Assembly (NCBI RefSeq): GCF_030719035.1
Contig: NZ_CP132203.1
Span: 3,410,001 to 3,474,000, forward strand
DNA: 64,000 nt
Direction of reading: 5' to 3'
From: Hahella sp. HNIBRBA332
GTDB lineage: Bacteria > Pseudomonadota > Gammaproteobacteria > Pseudomonadales > Oleiphilaceae
Part shown: positions 25,412 to 33,863 of the stretch, one piece after another
How the letters are laid out: each line of letters begins with the position of its first letter
Position numbering within the stretch: the stretch's first letter is position 1
Notes under the pieces: generated by a model
Seen by the model: only the letters and a program-made list of their open reading frames with translations
Told to the model about the DNA's origin: nothing
Database searches by the model: none
Program-made: the position numbers and the translations under genes

Positions 25412-26062
25412 TCAAACAAACCTCTCAGCGATCACTATCGCTTTCTCGCGGTTATTGCGGTCACGTTTGAGTAATGCTGTCAGATAATCCCTGTGCCGTT
25501 GTTCGCGGCAGAGTGCCGGCAACATTTCCAGCAGGTCTTTCTTGGTCAGTTCTTCGCCATTGTATTGAGGCGTGGATGCGTCGAAACTGGAAGCTTCGAT
25601 ATCGTCGAATACGGTCACGTCCAAGGGATCCGCCAGAGTGATGGGGAGTTGTGGCAGTCTTTCTTTGCGCAGCTTCGCGGCAACCAGGTATAGGGCGCTG
25701 AAGATAATGAACTCATTCATCTCTCCCTGGTCCTCGCTGACGTCGTCTTCCTCTTCAAACGGCGACCAATCAATCAACTCGTAGCGGATCATGTCCAATA
25801 GTTCGTCGCCGCGGGTTCTGTCCTTATCCAGGTATTCCGCTACATTGGACAAGTAGCCGCGAACGGACGTGTGCTCGGCAGTAGCCTCACCACAGGCGAA
25901 GTTCATATACCAGTTCTCCTGCTCTTGCCCTATCGCGATCCAATCGAGCCTGTCAGGCTCGCTCCATAAGCTTCTCCTGCTCTCTTTGACGGGAAGCGCA
26001 TTGGAGAAGGCGTCGCTGTATAACGCGTACATGGCGTCGAGGATTTCTTCGTAGGTTTTCAC
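25412..26062 (-). CDS. Hypothetical acidic protein
   Basis: A 216-residue protein if translation starts at GTG 26062, where GGAGAG stands 7 bases upstream (product beginning with KTYEEILDAMYALYSDAF). The frame is open back to a TTG at 26125, but no ribosome binding site is seen there. The product is acidic and helical, with 'RGYLSNVAEYLDKDRTRGDELLDMIRYELIDW' and no membrane helix. I recognise no family. Its tail-to-tail position with the DUF2971 gene (8 bases apart) may be chance. Confidence 0.6.
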   Translation of the reverse strand: MKTYEEILDAMYALYSDAFSNALPVKESRRSLWSEPDRLDWIAIGQEQENWYMNFACGEATAEHTSVRGYLSNVAEYLDKDRTRGDELLDMIRYELIDWSPFEEEDDVSEDQGEMNEFIIFSALYLVAAKLRKERLPQLPITLADPLDVTVFDDIEASSFDASTPQYNGEELTKKDLLEMLPALCREQRHRDYLTALLKRDRNNREKAIVIAERFV

Positions 26063-26158
26063 ACTCGTCTCTCCATTGTGTTGCAAGAAAACCGCATTCA
26101 TAACAAACGCAGAAGGACTATCCAAGTGAATAACGTTCGCACGATGGCGAAAATGGGA

Positions 26159-26184
26159 GAAAAGCCGACGCCAAGTACGTCGGC
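26159..26184 (-). terminator. Terminator downstream of fadE
   Basis: Read on the minus strand: GCCGACG, a 7-base loop, CGTCGGC, then TTTTC. It lies 17 bases past the fadE stop and is a typical Rho-independent terminator. Confidence 0.8.
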
Positions 26185-26200
26185 CCCCTGAAAAAGAAAG

Positions 26201-28630
26201 CTAGTCGGAATGCGTCACAGGCAGTTCATGAGGTTCAAAGTGGTCGACCTGGATTGCATCATCCACCGCTTCCTCCGCTTCGCGATAACGCTCCGCCTCA
26301 TCCGTGGTGAGAATCTTCTTGTTCACCGCCGCCTCCAACATAGCGTGCAGATCGTCATCCGGTATATCCCCGGCTTTGATCGCCTTCTTGATACGCTTCT
26401 CCACATTGGCCACGCCAACTTTCTTCAGGAAGGCATTTTCGATTCTTCCCACCGGATCATCCGGACGAGTGTTGCGGTAAACGCCCTCCACCAACCTGTC
26501 ACGGGCCTCGGAGGGCTGCAGCAACATCTCCGCAATCTCACGGCAAATGGCGTCATCAGCGCGCTCGAAATGACGCCCCAAAGGAAACACCAGCGGTCTC
26601 AACAGCAGGCCCAACGCCTTCACCGGGTAATTGCGCAACACTTCATGCAACGCATTCTGAATTTCATACTGGCAATAGCGCATCGCCCAGTGCATCAGCG
26701 GGGCATCCGATTTCGGACAACCATCATCATGAAAGCGCTTCAAGACACTTGAGCCCAGATAGAGATAGCTTAAACAGTCGCCCAGACGCCCTGAAATCAT
26801 TTCACGCCGCTTCAGCTCTCCGCCCAGGGAAGCCAGCGTCACATCGCTGACTAAACCAAATGCCGCAGCCAGGCGCGACATATCACGGAAGTAAGGTCTG
26901 GTCTCCCGCGCCGGTTCAGGCACGGAGGCGAAACAGCTTCCAGTCAGGCCCAACACCAGAGACCGAGCGGTCAGCTGCAGGTTTCGACGCACATGCTTGA
27001 AGAAAATGTGGTCGAATTCATCCAAGGCTTTTTCTTTGTTCGGATTCTGCGCCGCCTCCATTTCCTGCAACAGGTAGGGATGAGCGCGAATCGCCCCCTG
27101 CCCGAAGATCATCAAGCTGCGAGTCAGGATATTTGCGCCCTCCACCGTGATGCTGATGGGGATCGCCTGATACACCCGCGCGATGTAGTTGCGCGGCCCT
27201 TTGATCACGCCGCGTCCGGCATGCACATCCATGGCTGCGCCGACCACGCTGCGCATTTTTTCCGTGTTGTGATACTTCAGAATCGCCGAGGGCACCGCAG
27301 GCTTTTCGTGGTTATCCAGTAAACCCGCCGTCATCACTCTTGCGCTATCCATTAAATAAGTCAGCCCGCCAATTCGCGCCAAGGCTTCCTGCACGCCCTC
27401 AAAGTACCCGACCGGCAGATTGAACTGCTCACGAATACGGGCATAGGCGCCGCTGGTGAGACTGGACAGTTTGCCTGCCCCGGCGCTCAACGCCGGCAAC
27501 GAAATGGCGCGCCCCACGGAGAGGCAGTTCATCAACATCGCCCAGCCTTTACCGATGTATTTCTCGCCGCCTATCAGGAAGTCCATGGGAATAAAGACAT
27601 CTTCGCCCCATGTCGGCCCGTTCATAAACACGGTATTCAGGGGTAGGTGGCGTGCGCCGGTTTTTACGCCCGGCGTGCTGGTGGGAATCAAGGCGCAGGA
27701 AACGCCACGCTCGACTTCATCGCCAATCAGGTGATCCGGGTCATAAACTTTAAACGCCAATCCCAACACGGTGGCCACCGGCGCTAAGGTGATGTAACGC
27801 TTGTTCCAGGTCAAACGCAGGCCAAGCACCTCCTTACCTTCCCACTCGCCTTTGCAGACAATGCCTTTATCGGTGATGGCGCCGGCATCTGAACCCGCCT
27901 TGGGCGCCGTCAGCGCAAAGCAGGGAATTTCTTCGCCTTTGGCCAGGCGAGGTAAGTAGTAATCCTTCTGCTCCTCCGTGCCGTAGTGCAGCAGAAGCTC
28001 TCCCGGCCCCAGCGAGTTGGGCACCATGACCGTTACCGCGCCGGTGATGCTGCGGGTGGCGACTTTCATTACCGCGGTGGAATGCGCCAGTGCGGATAGC
28101 TCCAGTCCGCCATACTTTTTGGGGATGATCATGCCAAAGAACCCGTTTTCCTTGATGAACTTCCACGTCGCCGGGCTCAGGTCATAGCGCTGGTGCGTGA
28201 TCTCCCAGTCGTTGAGCATTTCGCACAACTGCTCAACCGGTCCGTCGATAAAGGCTTTGTCTTCCTTGGTCAGGGTGGGTTTGCTCATCGCCAGCAGCTT
28301 GTTCCAGTCAGGCATGCCGGTGAACAAGTCGCCATCCCAACTGACGGTGCCCGCTTCGATGGCTTCTTTCTCGGTAGCGGAAATACCGGGTAATGTCTTG
28401 CCCACCCAGGCGAGAATCGGCGCGGTGATGTAGCGCCTTCGAATGGAAGAGGAGTTAAGCAATACCGCCGCCGCGATAAACAGCCCCCAAACCACTAACA
28501 AACCGGCGAAGCCAGGATCGGTGAATGAGAAAGCCAGTGCGGCGATAGTGAAAAGGACTGTCCAGGACAACGCGCCAGCGCCGAAATAGGCCAACGCCAA
28601 CGCCGCCAATAACAGAAGCAAAACGGTCAT
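26201..28630 (-). CDS. fadE: Acyl-CoA dehydrogenase FadE
   Basis: An 809-residue protein, close to the length of E. coli FadE (814). It introduces the trans-2 double bond into acyl-CoA in the first step of beta-oxidation. Two or three hydrophobic N-terminal helices suggest membrane attachment. The acyl-CoA dehydrogenase core follows ('CFALTAPKAGSDAGAI', 'VSCALIPTSTPGVK', 'HAGRGVIKGPRNYIARVYQAIPISITVEGANI'), then the FadE-specific C-terminal DUF1974 region. Start ATG at 28630 has AAGGAGGAG in front. It is transcribed alone and ends with a clear terminator. Confidence 0.93.
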   Translation of the reverse strand: MTVLLLLLAALALAYFGAGALSWTVLFTIAALAFSFTDPGFAGLLVVWGLFIAAAVLLNSSSIRRRYITAPILAWVGKTLPGISATEKEAIEAGTVSWDGDLFTGMPDWNKLLAMSKPTLTKEDKAFIDGPVEQLCEMLNDWEITHQRYDLSPATWKFIKENGFFGMIIPKKYGGLELSALAHSTAVMKVATRSITGAVTVMVPNSLGPGELLLHYGTEEQKDYYLPRLAKGEEIPCFALTAPKAGSDAGAITDKGIVCKGEWEGKEVLGLRLTWNKRYITLAPVATVLGLAFKVYDPDHLIGDEVERGVSCALIPTSTPGVKTGARHLPLNTVFMNGPTWGEDVFIPMDFLIGGEKYIGKGWAMLMNCLSVGRAISLPALSAGAGKLSSLTSGAYARIREQFNLPVGYFEGVQEALARIGGLTYLMDSARVMTAGLLDNHEKPAVPSAILKYHNTEKMRSVVGAAMDVHAGRGVIKGPRNYIARVYQAIPISITVEGANILTRSLMIFGQGAIRAHPYLLQEMEAAQNPNKEKALDEFDHIFFKHVRRNLQLTARSLVLGLTGSCFASVPEPARETRPYFRDMSRLAAAFGLVSDVTLASLGGELKRREMISGRLGDCLSYLYLGSSVLKRFHDDGCPKSDAPLMHWAMRYCQYEIQNALHEVLRNYPVKALGLLLRPLVFPLGRHFERADDAICREIAEMLLQPSEARDRLVEGVYRNTRPDDPVGRIENAFLKKVGVANVEKRIKKAIKAGDIPDDDLHAMLEAAVNKKILTTDEAERYREAEEAVDDAIQVDHFEPHELPVTHSD

Positions 28631-28952
28631 GTTCTCCTCCTTGGGGTTTTGCGAACTCAACCAAGGACAGAACGCCGGCGGGATGGGTCATATATCCGCC
28701 ATCAAAACGACGTTTATGCCGTTCACAGTGCGTTCAACCACGTCCTCTAATCTGGAAATAATCCGGAAATTCATTTAAAAAACCAGTACTTCCGAATAAA
28801 TCCTATGTATTAATTACCGTATCACGTAATACTCAGGAGATAATGTTTTAACTATCAATATTTCCTTACAGATAGGTAATATACGCGGAATTTTCATGGA
28901 TAGAACCCGAGATTGAATAAATATAAAACATTGCGGAAATTACGAGGTCATT
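28631..28952. promoter_or_regulatory. Divergent AT-rich region between fadE and hydrolase
   Basis: This 322-base AT-rich stretch must hold promoters for both genes. An imperfect inverted repeat ATTAC-N8-GTAAT spans 28813-28830 and could be an operator. No textbook FadR site or clear sigma-70 pair is obvious by eye, and no small gene with a good start is seen. Confidence 0.4.
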
Positions 28953-29744
28953 ATGCAGTCCCTGACTGGATACAGGGTTGGCGGTGAAGGCCAACCTATA
29001 TTGCTCCTGCACAGCTCAATGAGCTCCAAAGCTCAATGGAAAATGCTCACCAGCCAGCTACAGGAAAGCTACCGCACCCTGGCGGTGGATTTATGGGGTT
29101 ATGGCGAAGCCCCCTACCCGGACCACCTGGCGGAGCGTTTCTGTTTACAGGATGAGGTGGATCGCGTTCTCGCTGTATTGGAGCAAGAAGCGCCGGATAG
29201 CGCGCCGCTGCATGTGGTCGGTCACTCCTATGGCGCAGCCACGGCGTTGAGGTTTGCGACGCAATACCCCGAACGCATTCTCAGCCTGACCATCTACGAG
29301 CCGGTCGCGTTTCATCTGCTATCGCCCGAGGAGCCGGCATTTCTGGAGATTGTGGAAGTCGTAAAAGGACTGGAGCGGACTCTCGCGCAAAACGACGAAA
29401 TGTCAGCGACTCAGCAGTTTATTGATTACTGGTCCGGCCCGGGCGCATTCAAACGCTACCCTTCGGATATTCGTAACGCGCTAAGCGGACAGATTAGAAA
29501 AGTGGCGCTGGACTTCAAGGCGCTAATAGAAGAGCCCACCCGACTGCAGGATTACGCCAGCTTTCCATTCAACACCTACCTGATGGCGGGCGAGAAGAGC
29601 CCGCTGTCATCCCGGCGCATCAGTGAACGCCTGAAGGAAAGTCTGCCCAACCTGGAATTCAAGCAGACGCCCTGGGGCCATATGGCGCCGATTACCCATG
29701 TGGCGGAAATCAACGATCTGATTCTGGCGCGCTTTCTGGACTAA
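28953..29744 (+). CDS. Alpha/beta hydrolase
   Basis: A 263-residue alpha/beta-hydrolase-fold protein. The oxyanion-hole region 'PILLLHSSMSS' and the nucleophile elbow GHSYG (Ser92) in 'HVVGHSYGAATALRFATQYPE' are clear. The acid lies later in the sequence, and the catalytic His is in 'PWGHMAPITH'. No signal peptide is present. GAGGTC precedes ATG at 28953. Family members are esterases, lipases, haloperoxidase-like or meta-cleavage hydrolases, and the substrate is not evident. It diverges from fadE, with a strong terminator after it. Confidence 0.82.
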   Translation: MQSLTGYRVGGEGQPILLLHSSMSSKAQWKMLTSQLQESYRTLAVDLWGYGEAPYPDHLAERFCLQDEVDRVLAVLEQEAPDSAPLHVVGHSYGAATALRFATQYPERILSLTIYEPVAFHLLSPEEPAFLEIVEVVKGLERTLAQNDEMSATQQFIDYWSGPGAFKRYPSDIRNALSGQIRKVALDFKALIEEPTRLQDYASFPFNTYLMAGEKSPLSSRRISERLKESLPNLEFKQTPWGHMAPITHVAEINDLILARFLD

Positions 29745-29776
29745 GCGTTTATCAGCCGGGTTGCTTTGCTTAAGAC

Positions 29777-29808
29777 AAAAAAATCCCCGCATTCGCGGGG
29801 ATTTTTTA
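29777..29808. terminator. Bidirectional terminator between hydrolase and protease genes
   Basis: AAAAAATCCCCGC-ATTC-GCGGGGATTTTTT forms a strong GC stem flanked by A and T tracts, so it can stop transcription from both converging genes. Confidence 0.9.
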
Positions 29809-29829
29809 TAAGGCTTAGCCAGATGAAGC

Positions 29830-31053
29830 TTATTGGCCTGCGCTGGTGATAATCCAACGCTGGTTATTAGCGCCAACCCAATCCCACTGACGCAGTCTTG
29901 CGCCATTGTAAGTGCCGCCTGCAGCGTCTACGTCCAGCGCTTTGCCGCTGTGAACCGCGATCAGACGATAAGTTCCGTCGCTGTTCTTGAACGCCTGCCA
30001 CTTCTGATTGTTGGAGTTGTTACAGGTCCACTGGCCGGCATACGCCCCGTTGTACTGGCTTGCGCCGAACAGATCCAGACACTTGCCGCTGTTCACAGAT
30101 TTGATCTGATGAACGCCATTGCCCAGATGAATGAACTGCCAGCGTTGATTGTTACCGCCGTGACAGCTCCACTGAATGACGGAAGCGCCATCGCGACGAT
30201 CGCCACCGTAAACGTCCGCGCACTTGCCGGAGTTTTTGGCTTTCATAGTGTAAATATTGGAAGCGCCATTGTTGTTGTCGCCGCCGTTATTATTGTCCCC
30301 ACCGTTATTATCGCCGCCGTTGGGGTTGCCGCCGCCGACTTTTGTCGGCATGAAGCCCGCCATTTCGCTGCGCACGTTGTTAATAGCGCGCGCGGCGTCC
30401 GCTTCGTTGGAGTAGCCTGCCGCGACACCACAAGGCAAGCCGTTGCATTGCAGGTTGGGGTTGGAGAATTTGGCGATTTTAGGGGCGTTGAACAACCATT
30501 CGTAGGTCATGATCGTAGCGAATACGCCGTCAACGCCATGGCCCAGACCGTAACGATAGCGCGACCCGCTCTGATCGCCCTGGCGGCGGGAGTGGTTCAG
30601 GCCCATGGTGTGGCCGAGTTCATGCGCCAATGTAGTGGGTCCGCAGCTTGGTCCCACCACGCCGTATGACCAATTGCGGTCGACAGCGACATAAGCCACG
30701 CCGCAGGAGCCGGTGCGATGCAACTGAGTCACATAGTCCGCGCCCACTTCCTGACGCTTCTGATTCACCCAGGAATCCACCCTCAGATTGCCCAACACTT
30801 CCGTCATGTTGGAACCTGTCTCTTCGTGAGCGTATGCGCCAACCAACCGCAATTGCACGTCAATCTGGCTGTTGGTGTACATGTTGTTCACCTGACTGAC
30901 CCAGTTACGCACAGCGGTATTTACATCGCCTTTAAAGTAGTTTGAGGTATAAGAATCATACACCACCATCAGATCGACGGTGACGGCTTGGGAAGTGGAT
31001 GCGGTCGCCGCAAGTACGCCAGCGGCCAGAATTTTTTTGAGGCTGTTTTTCAT
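29830..31053 (-). CDS. Secreted metzincin protease with ricin-type lectin domain
   Basis: A 407-residue secreted zinc protease. A signal peptide ends near STSQA (residue ~22), and the catalytic domain begins at once with VDLMVVYDSYT. The zinc motif HELGHTMGLNH (residues 144-154) and the Met-turn IMTYEW (~181) mark a reprolysin-like metzincin. A Gly/Asn/Asp linker (239-265) leads to a ricin B-type beta-trefoil (about 266-407) with three QxW-type repeats (NQRWQF, NQKWQAF, NQRWII), likely for binding carbohydrate. No propeptide separates signal peptide and catalytic domain, which is unusual. It is a close paralogue of the product at 32308-33783. Confidence 0.85.
   Translation of the reverse strand: MKNSLKKILAAGVLAATASTSQAVTVDLMVVYDSYTSNYFKGDVNTAVRNWVSQVNNMYTNSQIDVQLRLVGAYAHEETGSNMTEVLGNLRVDSWVNQKRQEVGADYVTQLHRTGSCGVAYVAVDRNWSYGVVGPSCGPTTLAHELGHTMGLNHSRRQGDQSGSRYRYGLGHGVDGVFATIMTYEWLFNAPKIAKFSNPNLQCNGLPCGVAAGYSNEADAARAINNVRSEMAGFMPTKVGGGNPNGGDNNGGDNNNGGDNNNGASNIYTMKAKNSGKCADVYGGDRRDGASVIQWSCHGGNNQRWQFIHLGNGVHQIKSVNSGKCLDLFGASQYNGAYAGQWTCNNSNNQKWQAFKNSDGTYRLIAVHSGKALDVDAAGGTYNGARLRQWDWVGANNQRWIITSAGQ
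30259..30339 (-). repeat. Short tandem repeat encoding a GGDNNN linker
   Basis: The DNA repeats units such as GGCGACAACAACAAC, encoding GGDNN/GGDNNN between the protease and lectin domains. Such tracts change length by slippage. It is a flexible interdomain linker, absent in this form from the paralogue. Confidence 0.7.
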
Positions 31054-31516
31054 TTTTTATACCAACTTTCCTGCTCCATTTATGGGAGTTTCCCGATAAC
31101 GAACTTCGTTATTATCCGGATAGGACTTCCGCAGCGTGGAAAACGGAAAATAGATCACAAACCAGAACTCGACGGAACGTCAACGGCGCAGAAAATCTAT
31201 CATTGAAGCCTCTTATCCACCATCGCCTAAAGCAGCTAGTACTTAGAGCCTATTATTTTCATAACTAACTGATTAAAAACAAAATTAACCATATAAACCC
31301 ATATAAGCCTATTAGTATTCGCGTTACAAAAAGATAAGTTAATTCGTTAAACTGAGGAGACAATCACAAATAATAAGTATTTGCCGTTTTTTTAGACAAA
31401 ACGAAGAGACTTATCCCCAGTCGACAGTGACGCTTTAGAGTAAACGCTAGCCGAGCGCATCAACCTATAATGACAAGTACTGGTTAGTGAAAATATGGAT
31501 AAAAGGCGCACTAAAT
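31054..31516. promoter_or_regulatory. Long AT-rich intergenic region upstream of first protease
   Basis: No gene is seen here. Close to the protease lies a perfect 17-base inverted repeat, ATAACGAACTTCGTTAT (31096-31112), 43 bases ahead of the start codon, an operator candidate. The rest is AT-rich with many short A/T runs and presumably holds promoters for the leftward protease gene and the rightward gene at 31517. Confidence 0.5.
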
Positions 31517-32200
31517 ATGTTCGAATTCTTTAAACGCATAAGAACAAGCAAACAGCCGGAGAAAAAGAGCGAAGCCGAGCATATTGATACCCGCTCTTCT
31601 GAACAGCCAGTCTGGTTCGAAGTAGGCGAAGACAATCCATTTGACGCACCTGTTTTGGATATTCGCTGCATCACTTTAAAAGTTATCGCCACCACCGCTG
31701 ACAAATCGATCGCGGAAAACTATGTAGCCAGCCGTACCGATGATGGCAGGCGGTACATTGACCAAGAAATCGCAGGAAGCGAAGAAATTCCTTGTGACAT
31801 TCATTACCATCATGGCGGAGAAACGCTCGAAGGCGTTGTATCGAAAGCCGAATCCATGGATGTGAAATGGGATATCTATGCTTACGGCGAGTGGATTTAT
31901 TTTGTAAGAAGCTGGACCTCTGTTCTCATGTACAAGGTCCACTATCAGAATACCGGTTCAGAACTGATACTCGATCGCATCGTGGCCGCGGATATAGACG
32001 ATCCCAACCTGCTCAGACAAAACATTCATTCCATGATAATGACCCACGCCCTGAACAGCCCTTGGCCTTACACCATTCCCGCGAGTTTAAAGTCTGCCAG
32101 TGAGAGCGATATCGCACTCGCGCTATTTTCTAAGTTTGGATGCAAAGCCACCCTCGCTACTTTCGCAAACTCAATGGATATCCACTTGGTTGGCAAGTAG
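31517..32200 (+). CDS. Hypothetical protein between the two proteases
   Basis: A 227-residue protein from ATG 31517; an in-frame GTG at 31487 would add 10 residues. No signal peptide or membrane helix is seen. The N-terminus is basic and Lys/Glu-rich, and the rest is mixed alpha/beta with 'DIHYHHGGETLEGVVSKAE' and 'EWIYFVRSWTSVLMYKVHY'. I recognise no family. It lies on the opposite strand to both protease genes and is flanked by its own terminator, so it is probably independent of them and may mark the junction of the duplication. Confidence 0.6.
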   Translation: MFEFFKRIRTSKQPEKKSEAEHIDTRSSEQPVWFEVGEDNPFDAPVLDIRCITLKVIATTADKSIAENYVASRTDDGRRYIDQEIAGSEEIPCDIHYHHGGETLEGVVSKAESMDVKWDIYAYGEWIYFVRSWTSVLMYKVHYQNTGSELILDRIVAADIDDPNLLRQNIHSMIMTHALNSPWPYTIPASLKSASESDIALALFSKFGCKATLATFANSMDIHLVGK

Positions 32201-32241
32201 CGATCATCCCAAGCAATAAGACAGGCGATCGCCCGATAACG

Positions 32242-32284
32242 AAAAATCCCCCAGCCGCTCGTCAAAGCGCACTGGGGGATTTCT
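32242..32284. terminator. Bidirectional terminator
   Basis: AATCCCCCAG (32245-32254) pairs with CTGGGGGATT (32272-32281); an inner CGCT/AGCG stem extends the hairpin. A and T runs flank it, so it can serve both the 31517 gene and the converging protease gene. Confidence 0.85.
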
Positions 32285-32307
32285 TCAATAATTGGCTATT
32301 AAAACAC

Positions 32308-33783
32308 TTACTTCACGCGCTTCAGATACCAGCGCTGGTTGTCGCCGCCAACCCAGTCCCACTGATGGATAGCCATACCGCTAGCCGTTGAGATTTCTTT
32401 CACGTCAAACACTTTGCCGCTTACGCCGGATACCAGCCGGAACGTGCCGTCGCCATTGTCCACCGCTTTCCATTGCTGAGCCGCGCCGCCATGGCAGGAC
32501 CATTGCTGAACCGTAGCGCCGTTATTTCTGCTTGCGTTGGATACATCCAGACATTTACCACTGTGTACGGCTTTGACTTCATAGTACCCATCTTTGATGT
32601 GGGTGAAGTTCCAGCGCTGGTTGTTGCCCTGGTGACAGCTCCACTGAATGACAGGCGTACCGGCTTCCTGCTTGCCGCCGTATACATCCGCACACTTGCC
32701 GGAGTGTTTGGCCTGCAGCATGTATACGCCGTTATCAACCGGCTGCGCTCCGCTCTGACCGCCGCCGCTGCTTTTCTTGACGATAATAGAGGAAGTCGTG
32801 TCGTTCACGCCGGATAGTGGGAAGCCCGAAACATCCGAGGTATAAACGGTTTTCGCACCGCCGAAGTTATCGTGCTGATACAGTTCCAGCACCATGCCGG
32901 ATGGCACGCGGGCCGAAGAAAGATCGTCGTTACGGACACCGCGAGCGGTCAAATCGCTCAGACGATATTGACCTTCGCCTAACGCCGCGCTGTAGCCTGC
33001 GTAGTTGTAATGCTGGAATACAGACACTTTGTCGCCGGAAGTGTTGCCGCCATCGGTTTTAGTCGGCTTGAACGCGGCAATCTCGTTACGCACGTTGTTG
33101 ATCGCCTGGGCCGCATCCGCCTCTTGCGCCTGGCCCGCCGGAACACCGCAGGGAAGCCCGTTGCACTGCACCCTCGGGTTGGAGAATTTAGCGACTTTCG
33201 GCGCATTAAACAGCCACTCATAAGTCATGATGGTGCCGAAAGCGCCGTCAACGCCATGACCCAGACCATAACGATAGCGCGAGCCACTCTGATCGCCTTG
33301 ACGACGGGAGTGATTCAGGCCCATGGTGTGTCCGACTTCGTGGGCCAGTACCTGAGGCCCGCAATCTGGACCAGTGACGCTGAACGCCCAATCCTTATGT
33401 ACAGCGACGTATGCGACGCCGCAGGAACCGGTTTTATGTACTTGCGTAACGTAATCCGCGCCGACTTCCTCACGCTTCTGGATAACCCAGTTATCCACCC
33501 GCAGGTTGCCCAGCACTTCTCCCATGCTGGAACCGCTTTCTTCGTGAGCGAAAGCGCCGACCAAACGCAGTTGCACGTCTATCTGGCTGTTTTGATACAT
33601 GGCGTTAACTTGGTCCACCCAGCTACGAATGGCCGTCGCCGGTTCGCCGCCAAAGCGTCCTGCGGAATAGGCGTCGTACACCACCATAATATCTACTGTC
33701 ACCGCCTGCGCGCCCAGGGGAACAGCCGCCAGAGTCAAGCAGGACAACCATTTAGACATACTTCCGGTTAATTTCCTTTTCAT
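32308..33783 (-). CDS. Secreted metzincin protease with crystallin-like and ricin domains
   Basis: A 491-residue paralogue of the 29830-31053 product. A signal peptide ends near GAQA, followed directly by the catalytic domain (VDIMVVYDAYS). The zinc motif HEVGHTMGLNH is at 148-158 and the Met-turn IMTYEW near 185. Instead of the Gly/Asn linker it has a beta/gamma-crystallin-like domain (about 253-337, with VFQHYNYAGYSAALGEGQY and LYQHDNFGGAKTVY as the two Greek-key motifs). A ricin-type trefoil follows (about 352-491, with NQRWNF, AQQWKAV and NQRWYL). It too lacks a propeptide. A gene for a propeptide-like protein lies 80 bases upstream on the same strand. Confidence 0.86.
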   Translation of the reverse strand: MKRKLTGSMSKWLSCLTLAAVPLGAQAVTVDIMVVYDAYSAGRFGGEPATAIRSWVDQVNAMYQNSQIDVQLRLVGAFAHEESGSSMGEVLGNLRVDNWVIQKREEVGADYVTQVHKTGSCGVAYVAVHKDWAFSVTGPDCGPQVLAHEVGHTMGLNHSRRQGDQSGSRYRYGLGHGVDGAFGTIMTYEWLFNAPKVAKFSNPRVQCNGLPCGVPAGQAQEADAAQAINNVRNEIAAFKPTKTDGGNTSGDKVSVFQHYNYAGYSAALGEGQYRLSDLTARGVRNDDLSSARVPSGMVLELYQHDNFGGAKTVYTSDVSGFPLSGVNDTTSSIIVKKSSGGGQSGAQPVDNGVYMLQAKHSGKCADVYGGKQEAGTPVIQWSCHQGNNQRWNFTHIKDGYYEVKAVHSGKCLDVSNASRNNGATVQQWSCHGGAAQQWKAVDNGDGTFRLVSGVSGKVFDVKEISTASGMAIHQWDWVGGDNQRWYLKRVK

Positions 33784-33863
33784 CGTTATTACTCTCTCTG
33801 TCTGTTTTTTTTAGCCAGCCACGGTGCGACCTGGCCTCCTACCCCGGGCGCTAACGCTTATCC

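Noticed and set aside
30259..30339. CRISPR-like short repeats
   Set aside because: The units are contiguous, in frame and encode a linker, with no unique spacers. No cas genes are present.
29833..30669. 278-codon frame antisense to the first protease gene
   Set aside because: A similar open frame exists opposite the paralogue (33010-33771), but both mirror conserved protease and lectin codons. The pairing follows from the duplication rather than from a second protein.
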